Program-made: the position numbers and the translations under genes
Part shown: in pieces, positions 58,603-64,000 of the stretch
How the letters are laid out: each line of letters begins with the position of its first letter
Numbering within the stretch: the stretch's first letter is position 1
The notes under the pieces: model-generated
What the model was told of the DNA's origin: nothing
The model's input: the letters and a program-made list of their open reading frames with translations, nothing else
The model's database searches: none
NCBI RefSeq assembly: GCF_019396385.1
Contig: NZ_JAHKRN010000002.1
Location: 186,001 to 250,000 of the forward strand
Direction of reading: 5' to 3'
Length of the DNA: 64,000 nt
Source of the DNA: Nonomuraea harbinensis
GTDB taxonomy: Bacteria; Actinomycetota; Actinomycetes; Streptosporangiales; Streptosporangiaceae

Positions 58603-59946
58603 TCAGGCGTTCTGGTCGCCGACCAGCTCGTGCAGCTCGGGGTCGTCGGACTCGGCCAGGACCCGCTCGGCGCCGCGGGCCGCGCGCGGGTCGCCGCGCC
58701 TGGCCAGGCCGCGCGCCGCCTCCGCCACCGTGCGCAGCACCTCGTCGTCCAGCCGGGCCGCCAGCGCGTCGCGGATCCCGGGCGTGTCCGCGTCCAGCCC
58801 GGCCAGGCCCGCCGTGGCCCAGTCGCGCACCTCGCCGTCGTCGTCGCCGGTCATCTCGACCAGCAGTGCCACCCCTTCGGCGTGGTCCGGCGTCAGCACG
58901 TCGGCCAGCGCGATGGCGTCGGTCATGGTGCGCTGGTGACCGGGGCGGGTGATGAGGCCGAGCACGAGCGGCAGCGCCCGCGGGTCGCCCTGGTGGCCGA
59001 GCGCCGCCAGCACCGAACGCAGCACCTGCGGGCCGGACTCGGTGACCGTCATCCGCCGCAGCAGCGGCAGCGTCCGCTCCAGGTAGGGCTTGTCGTCGCC
59101 GGTCACGCCGAACTGGGCGATCGCGTCCACGCCGAACTCGCGCTCCCTGGCGTCCTCGCTCACGCACAGCCGCGCCAGCGCCTCGTACGTCTCCTCGTCG
59201 CCCCGCGCGGCCAGCGTGTCGGCCGCCGCCCACCACGTCTCGGCGTCCTCGTCCAGGTCGCGGTGCGCGAGCGCGCGCGCCAGCAGCCGCTCGACCGGCG
59301 CCCACTCGCCCGCCGCCGCCTCCAGCAGGGTCGCGATGGCGGCATGGCCGCGCTGCGCCGCCACCTGCTCGGTCTCCGACCCGTCGGGCGAGGTGGCGGT
59401 GACCGTGACCAGCCCGGTGCCGTCGCCCGCCCACTGGCGGTGCACCGCGTACGCCCAGCCCTCCTGCTCGACCTGGTCGAGCAGCGCGCTCTCCAGGTGC
59501 ACGCCCACCCAGTCGGCGGCGATCTCCAGCGGCGTGTCGCCGTCGCCGTCGTACTTGGCGGCGTCCGCGCCGGCGTCGAGCAGCTCACGGACCACGCCGA
59601 GCGCGCCGCGGCGGGCGGCGAGCGTGAGCGGCGTGTCACCCGTCTCGTTGGCGGCGTCGACGTCGGCGCCCGCCTCGATCAGCACCCGCGCGGTGCCCGC
59701 CGCGCCGTTGGTGGCGGCCCACATCAGGGCGGTCCAGCCGCCGCTCTCCCTGGTGTCCACGCCGGCGCCGGCGGCCAGCAGCATCCCGGCGACCTCCACC
59801 CGGTCGCGGGCGGCGGCCGCGCACAGCGGCAGGCCGCCCTCGTCGCCCTCGTACGGCCGGTCGGGGCCGGCGCCCTCGGCGAGCAGCTCGCCGACGGTCT
59901 TCTCGTCGCCGTCCAGCGCGGCCAGGTAGAGCTGTTCCTCATGCAT
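58603..59946 (-). CDS. Ankyrin- and HEAT-repeat protein
   Basis: The 447-residue protein has about four ankyrin repeats (DRVEVAGMLLAAGAGVDTRE; GWTALMWAATNGAAGTARVL; TPLTLAARRGALGVVRELL) and then alpha-helical HEAT-like repeats (LPLLRRMTVTESGPQVLRSV; DWATAGLAGLDADTPGIRDA). It is probably a protein-binding scaffold. ATG 59946 is used since the preceding 14 residues of the open frame have no start signal. Confidence 0.9.
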   Translation of the reverse strand: MHEEQLYLAALDGDEKTVGELLAEGAGPDRPYEGDEGGLPLCAAAARDRVEVAGMLLAAGAGVDTRESGGWTALMWAATNGAAGTARVLIEAGADVDAANETGDTPLTLAARRGALGVVRELLDAGADAAKYDGDGDTPLEIAADWVGVHLESALLDQVEQEGWAYAVHRQWAGDGTGLVTVTATSPDGSETEQVAAQRGHAAIATLLEAAAGEWAPVERLLARALAHRDLDEDAETWWAAADTLAARGDEETYEALARLCVSEDAREREFGVDAIAQFGVTGDDKPYLERTLPLLRRMTVTESGPQVLRSVLAALGHQGDPRALPLVLGLITRPGHQRTMTDAIALADVLTPDHAEGVALLVEMTGDDDGEVRDWATAGLAGLDADTPGIRDALAARLDDEVLRTVAEAARGLARRGDPRAARGAERVLAESDDPELHELVGDQNA

Positions 59947-60096
59947 GACAACGGACCCTAGCCTGGCCCGGCCGCGCCCCGGGACCATGCTGGGGTCCGT
60001 GTCACTATCTGGTACGGGGTGCGTGTCGATAGTGGTTCACCCCATTTCCTCCTTGGGGAGGACCGCGACACCGTCAAAACGCGATATGTTGCGAGT

Positions 60097-60756
60097 ATGA
60101 CTGACCCCGGGGAGGTACGCGCCTCCGACGCCGAGCGCGAGGCCGTGGTCGAGCTGCTTCGCGAGGCCTCCGTCGAAGGCAGGCTCACCCTTGCCGAGCT
60201 CACCGACCGCACCGAGGCCGCCTACACCGCCACCACCCAGACCGAGCTCGCCCTGCTCACGCAGGACCTGCCCGCCGCCGCGGCCTTCACGCCGCCCGCG
60301 GAGCGGCGCGAGGGCAAGAAACGGCGCTGGTTCGTCGGCGTCCTGGGCGACACCAAACGGCGCGGCACCTGGCGCATCGACCAGGAGCTGGGGGCGGTGG
60401 CCGTGATGGGCGACGTCGTGCTCGACCTGCGCGAGGCCGAGGTGCGCACCGACGTGGTGGAGATCATGGCCGTCTCCGTCATGGGCGATGTGAAGATCAT
60501 CGTCCCCGACGGGGTGAACGTCGACCTCGACGGCATGGCCATCATGGGCGACAAACGGGTCGACGTGCAGGAGGCGCCGCGGGGCATGAACGTGCCGATG
60601 GTGCGGGTCCACGCCTACGCGATCATGGGCGACGTGAAGGTGCTCGGCGACTCCCGGGCCAAGCCCATCAAGCGCGGCTGGTCGGCCTGGCGCGAGCACT
60701 GGCGCCAGCTCCACGGCGACGACCACGGCGACCGCTCCCTCGGCCGCGGCTACTGA
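60097..60756 (+). CDS. DUF1707 / LiaF-like protein
   Basis: The 219-residue protein begins with DUF1707 (VRASDAEREAVVELLREASV, LAELTDRTEAAYTATTQTEL), then a beta-helical tail with repeating MGDV motifs (VAVMGDVVLDL, VSVMGDVKIIVP, MAIMGDKRVDV, YAIMGDVKVLG) as in cell-wall-active antibiotic response proteins. No membrane helix is seen. TATGTT lies 6 nt before the ATG, suggesting a leaderless mRNA. Confidence 0.9.
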   Translation: MTDPGEVRASDAEREAVVELLREASVEGRLTLAELTDRTEAAYTATTQTELALLTQDLPAAAAFTPPAERREGKKRRWFVGVLGDTKRRGTWRIDQELGAVAVMGDVVLDLREAEVRTDVVEIMAVSVMGDVKIIVPDGVNVDLDGMAIMGDKRVDVQEAPRGMNVPMVRVHAYAIMGDVKVLGDSRAKPIKRGWSAWREHWRQLHGDDHGDRSLGRGY

Positions 60757-60864
60757 CCCCACCCCGGCACCGGCGCCCCGGGCGCGTTCCCGCACGGCAT
60801 GCGGTGGCGCGCCTGAGCGATCGGCGTCCGCGGGCACGGCTCCGCACATCGGGGTCCCGTACGG

Positions 60865-61857
60865 TCAGGCCGTCCTGAGGTCGCCTGCCGGGGACCGCAG
60901 CGCGGACTCGTACCGTTCCAGCAGCACCCGGGCCAGCTCGGGCGCGGGCCCGAGCACGTCGGCGACCACGTCGGCGCCCGCCTCCAGGGTGGTGCGGCGC
61001 ACCTTGTCGGCGAAGTAGCCCGGCGCCAGCAGATAGGGCGCGACCGCCACCCGAGGCGCACCCGCCTTCTTGAGCCTGGCGACGGCCTCAGCGGGCGTCG
61101 GCGCCGCCGCCGAGGCGTAGGCGGCCTCGACGGCCCACCACCCGCACCCCGCCCCCGTGGCGGCCCATACAGAGCCGCCGCCGAACCGCCCGGCGTGGGA
61201 CGGCACAACCTCCGACCACGCCGCACCCGAACCCGCGGCGCGGGACTGCGCGGGCTCCCATCCCGTCTCGGGGGATCCAGCCGCGCAGGGGGTGGTGCCG
61301 GGGCGGGCGGCGAAGGAGCGGGCCGCGAAGGACGGCGCGGCGGCGGGGCGGCGCCAGGCGCGGGCGAGCCGGGCGATCACCTCGTTGGCGCGCGCGTCGC
61401 TGGAGCCCGCCGACACCAGGACGACCGCGGTGTCCGGGTCGCCGGCGGGCACGCCCGCCTCCTCCAGGCGCCGCTCAAGGGCGGCCGTCAGCAGCGGGTG
61501 CGGACCCAGGGTCGTGCCGTGGCGGACGCTCAGCCGAGGCTCGCGGGCGCGCGCCTCACGCAGCGCCGCGGGCAGGTCGACCCGGCTGTGGTACGCCTCG
61601 GTCAGCAGCAGCGGCAGCACCACCGCGTCGGTCAGGCCGTGCAGCGCCTGCCCGAGGGTGGGCGTGGCGTGGTCGAGGTAGGCGGAGCGCACCGGGAGCC
61701 AGGGGCGCAGCCGCCGCACCTCTTCGAGCAGCGCCTCCACGGTGGCGGCGGCACGGGGATCTCGCGAACCGTGCGCGACCGCCACCAGTGGGACGCTCGG
61801 GCCGGCCCCGTCTGCCAACGGAACCGGCCGGCCGGGGGTCACAGGTGAATGCCGCAT
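60865..61857 (-). CDS. Sirohydrochlorin chelatase-like protein (CbiX/SirB)
   Basis: The 330-residue protein inserts Fe (or Co) into sirohydrochlorin for siroheme. Seen: VAVAHGSRDPRAAATVEALL with the catalytic His, LPLLLTEAYHSRVDLPAAL with the second, VVLVSAGSSDARANEVI, and a second half ending APYLLAPGYFADKVRR. Between the halves there is an Ala/Gly/Arg-rich insert of about 80 residues (about 61080-61350) that most relatives lack. It overlaps cysH by 19 nt, and siroheme is the cofactor of the sulfite reductase in the same operon. Confidence 0.9.
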   Translation of the reverse strand: MRHSPVTPGRPVPLADGAGPSVPLVAVAHGSRDPRAAATVEALLEEVRRLRPWLPVRSAYLDHATPTLGQALHGLTDAVVLPLLLTEAYHSRVDLPAALREARAREPRLSVRHGTTLGPHPLLTAALERRLEEAGVPAGDPDTAVVLVSAGSSDARANEVIARLARAWRRPAAAPSFAARSFAARPGTTPCAAGSPETGWEPAQSRAAGSGAAWSEVVPSHAGRFGGGSVWAATGAGCGWWAVEAAYASAAAPTPAEAVARLKKAGAPRVAVAPYLLAPGYFADKVRRTTLEAGADVVADVLGPAPELARVLLERYESALRSPAGDLRTA

Positions 61858-62567
61858 TCAACCTTCCCCAGCCCCGCCCAGCGGCCGCTGCGCGGATCCT
61901 CTCCCTCCAGGACCTGCCGGGTGCACGGCGCGCACCCGATGGAGGGGTAGTCGTCGTAGTGCAACGGGTTGATCAGCACCCCGTTGTCGGAGATGTAGTT
62001 GTCGACGTCCTCCTGGGTCCAGGAGGCGATCGGGTTGATCTTCACCATCTGCCGCTTGGCGTCCCACTCCACGACCTTCGTGCCGGTGCGCGAGGGGGAC
62101 TCGTCGCGGCGGATGCCGCTGATCCACGCGAGGTACGGCTCCAGCGCCCGGTTGAGCGGCTCCACCTTGCGCAGGAAGCAGCACAGGTCGGGGTTGCGGC
62201 CGAACAGCCGCGGGCCGAGGTCGCGATCCTGCTCCTCGACCGTGCGCGACGGCTTCACGTCGATCACGTTGACGTCGTAGACCTGCGCCACGGCGTCGCG
62301 GGTGCCGACCGTCTCGGCGAAGTGGTAGCCGGTGTCGACGAACAGCACGTCCACCCCCGGCTTCACCCGGCTCACCAGGTCGATCAGCAGCGCGTCGCTC
62401 ATGGACGAGGTCAGGCACAGCCGGTCCCCGAACGTGGCCGCCGCCCAGCGGATGACCTCGCGGGCGGAGGCGTCCTCCAGGAAGACCGCGGCGGACTCGA
62501 CGATGTCCTGCAGGTCGAGGACGCCGCGCTGCTGCCGCAGATCGATTTCGATGTCGGCGAGCGTCAT
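61839..62567 (-). CDS. cysH: Phosphoadenylyl/adenylyl-sulfate reductase CysH
   Basis: The 242-residue enzyme reduces (P)APS to sulfite. Seen: PP-loop-like SSMSDALLIDLVSRV, VDTGYHFAETVGTRD, the iron-sulfur cysteine pairs DLCCFLRKVEPL and GCAPCTRQVLEG, and the C-terminal catalytic ECGIHL. The double CC...CxxC marks an APS reductase of the assimilatory actinobacterial type. The start overlaps the small zinc-ribbon gene (ATGA). Confidence 0.96.
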   Translation of the reverse strand: MTLADIEIDLRQQRGVLDLQDIVESAAVFLEDASAREVIRWAAATFGDRLCLTSSMSDALLIDLVSRVKPGVDVLFVDTGYHFAETVGTRDAVAQVYDVNVIDVKPSRTVEEQDRDLGPRLFGRNPDLCCFLRKVEPLNRALEPYLAWISGIRRDESPSRTGTKVVEWDAKRQMVKINPIASWTQEDVDNYISDNGVLINPLHYDDYPSIGCAPCTRQVLEGEDPRSGRWAGLGKVECGIHL

Positions 62568-62707
62568 ATGTTGACCCCGATTCCGAGAAACTTCAGCTTG
62601 AACGCACGAGCGCAGGAGCGGCAGTACCAGCCCCCGTCATCCTGGTAGGGCTCCAGATCCTCGTCGCCGCAGTACGGGCAGTGGAACGGGACCGCGCGGC
62701 CGCTCAT
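62564..62707 (-). CDS. Small zinc-ribbon protein of the sulfate assimilation operon
   Basis: The 47-residue protein has two CxxC pairs (HCPYCGDEDLEPY and WYCRSCARAF), a rubredoxin-like zinc ribbon. It is conserved between sulfite reductase and cysH in actinobacteria. Both ends overlap the neighbours by 4 nt. It may be an electron or metal partner, but its role is unproven. Confidence 0.9.
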   Translation of the reverse strand: MSGRAVPFHCPYCGDEDLEPYQDDGGWYCRSCARAFKLKFLGIGVNI

Positions 62708-64000
62708 TTGAGATCGGCCTCGTCGGCGCGCTGCACCCAGTCGGCGAAGGTCTCGCCTTCCTTCTTCTGCTCGTCGAAGTGGCGCGCGACCCGCTCCACG
62801 TAGTCGGGCAGCGCCGCCGCGGTGGTTTTGAGCCCGCGCACCTTGCGGCCGAAGCCGGAGTTGACGCCCAGCGAGCCGCCCAGGTGGATCTGGAAGCCCT
62901 CGACCTGCTTGCCGTTCTCGTCCAGGACGAGCTGGCCCTTGAGCCCGATGTCGGCCGTCTGGATGCGGGCGCAGGAGTTGGGGCAGCCGTTGACGTTGAT
63001 GGTGAGCGGCTCGGTGAACTCCGGCAGGCGCCGCTCCAGCTCGTCGATCAGGTGGTCGGCGGTGTTCTTGGTGTCGACGATGGCCAGCTTGCAGAACTCG
63101 ATGCCGGTGCAGGCCATCGTCTGGCGGCGGAACGTGGACGGCTTCACCCGCAGGTCGTTGGCCTCCAGCTCGGCCACCAGCGAGTCGACCCGCTCGGGGG
63201 CGACGTCGAGGATGACCATCTTCTGCTCGACCGTGGTGCGCACCCGGCCGGAGCCGTGACGCTCGGCGATGTCGGCGATCAGGTGGAGCTGGTCGCCGCT
63301 GAGCCGGCCGACCCTGGGCGCGAACCCGACGTAGAACAGGCCGTCCTTCTGGCGGAAGACGCCCACGTGGTCGCGGCGGTTGGCGCGCGGCTGCTCGGGC
63401 GCGGGCCCGTCGGGCAGCGGCTCCTTGAGGTACTCGGTCTCCAGCACCTCGCGGAACTTCTCCGGCCCCCAGTCGTTCATCAGGAACTTCAGCCGGGCCC
63501 GGTGGCGCAGCCGCCGGTAGCCGTAGTCGCGGAAGATGCCGATGACGCCGCCGAACACGTCGCCCGCCTGCTCCGGCGCCACGAACACGCCCAGGCGCTT
63601 GCCCAGCATCGGGTTGGTCGACAGGCCGCCGCCGACCCACAGGTCGTAGCCCTTCTCGCCCCGCTCGTTGACCACGCCGACGAACGCCACGTCGTTGATC
63701 TCGTGCACCGTGCAGTGGGAGGGGCAGCCGCTCAGCGCGGTCTTGAACTTGCGCGGCAGGTTGGAGTAGGCGGGGTCGCCGATGTAGCGCTCGTGGATCT
63801 CGCGGATCTGCTCGGTGGCGTCGAGCACCTCGTCCTCCTCGATCCCGGCCAGCGGGCAGCCCAGGATCGTGCGCGGGGTGTCGCCGCAGGCCTCCGTGGT
63901 CGACAGGCCCACGGCCTCCAGCCGCTGCCAGATGTCCGGCACCGACTCGATCTCGATCCAGTGGAGCTGGATGTTCTGCCGGTCGGTCACGTCGGCGGTG
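62704..64000 (-). CDS. Ferredoxin-dependent sulfite (or nitrite) reductase, 5' end outside window
   Basis: The frame is open through base 64000, so about 130 N-terminal residues are missing. The visible part has the siroheme/4Fe-4S core: TALSGCPSHCTVHEINDVAF, VGGGLSTNPMLGKRLGVFV, TMACTGIEFCKLAIVDTKNT and NVNGCPNSCARIQTADIG (cluster cysteines). Family members reduce sulfite to sulfide or nitrite to ammonia; cysH and the sirohydrochlorin chelatase downstream point to sulfite. A GTG at 63990 is internal, not the start. Confidence 0.93.
   Translation of the reverse strand, partial: TADVTDRQNIQLHWIEIESVPDIWQRLEAVGLSTTEACGDTPRTILGCPLAGIEEDEVLDATEQIREIHERYIGDPAYSNLPRKFKTALSGCPSHCTVHEINDVAFVGVVNERGEKGYDLWVGGGLSTNPMLGKRLGVFVAPEQAGDVFGGVIGIFRDYGYRRLRHRARLKFLMNDWGPEKFREVLETEYLKEPLPDGPAPEQPRANRRDHVGVFRQKDGLFYVGFAPRVGRLSGDQLHLIADIAERHGSGRVRTTVEQKMVILDVAPERVDSLVAELEANDLRVKPSTFRRQTMACTGIEFCKLAIVDTKNTADHLIDELERRLPEFTEPLTINVNGCPNSCARIQTADIGLKGQLVLDENGKQVEGFQIHLGGSLGVNSGFGRKVRGLKTTAAALPDYVERVARHFDEQKKEGETFADWVQRADEADLK

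Noticed and set aside
62704-63990. GTG 63990 as the start of the sulfite reductase
   Set aside because: The family has about 130 more residues before this point and the frame is open to the end of the window.

Overview
The window is high-GC DNA with Shine-Dalgarno-poor, often leaderless genes, GTG/TTG starts and many 1-8 nt stop/start overlaps. This points to a filamentous actinomycete. Gene families such as RNHCP proteins, an MDMPI-type protein, a DUF1707 protein and the split LigD-type polymerase/ligase suggest the Streptosporangiales (Nonomuraea-like), but that placement is inference. The window falls into a biosynthetic region (1 to about 43.7 kb) and an ordinary chromosomal region (43.7 to 64 kb).

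Biosynthetic region, left arm (1-18.2 kb, + strand): two large NRPS genes supply at least five modules ending in a thioesterase. They are followed by an MbtH protein, a flavin-dependent tryptophan-type halogenase and a flavin reductase. Adenylation codes read from the sequence suggest a Thr-like residue, an unassigned one, an Arg/Orn-like basic residue, a possibly Trp-like residue and an unassigned polar-pocket residue.

Middle (18.2-33.6 kb): without a break in the transcription unit, the NRPS operon runs into genes typical of ribosomal peptide (RiPP) maturation. These are a cobalamin-type radical SAM maturase, a methyltransferase, a PF14907-like nucleotidyltransferase and an M16 peptidase. 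Then come three tandem micro-ORFs coding for related 16-20 residue basic peptides (MDR...RPKLxRK) and an NDK-like phosphotransferase. Next come two antisense FemAB/GNAT-like genes, a ThiS-like/PP-loop ATPase fusion, a methyltransferase-aminotransferase fusion, an M28-type aminopeptidase and an MFS exporter. The block ends with a separately promoted 47-residue peptide with a Cys-x-x-Cys tail, coupled to a phosphodiesterase-type hydrolase. This mixture is the most unusual part of the window and could be an undescribed peptide-modification system or an NRPS/RiPP hybrid.

Control and right arm (33.6-43.7 kb): a LuxR-type regulator faces a SARP/NB-ARC/TPR regulator across an AT-rich promoter region. 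A minus-strand operon then carries amino-acid tailoring genes: a BesD-fold Fe/2OG oxygenase, an MppJ-like iron-dependent alpha-keto-acid C-methyltransferase, a second MbtH, a VioC/AsnO-like oxygenase and an SDR. A CPA2 antiporter and an alpha/beta hydrolase close the region.

Chromosomal region (43.7-64 kb): methionine sulfoxide reductase B, LigD-type polymerase and a separate ATP-dependent ligase, a two-module acyl-CoA dehydrogenase broken by one base inside a minisatellite, two RNHCP proteins, a possible immunity protein, TPR, PgeF, RibD-like reductase, GlgX, OsmC, an ECF sigma factor with an MDMPI partner, an ankyrin/HEAT protein, DUF1707, and an assimilatory sulfate/siroheme group (sulfite reductase, small zinc-ribbon protein, CysH, CbiX/SirB) running off the right end. 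No tRNA, rRNA, CRISPR array or insertion sequence was seen.
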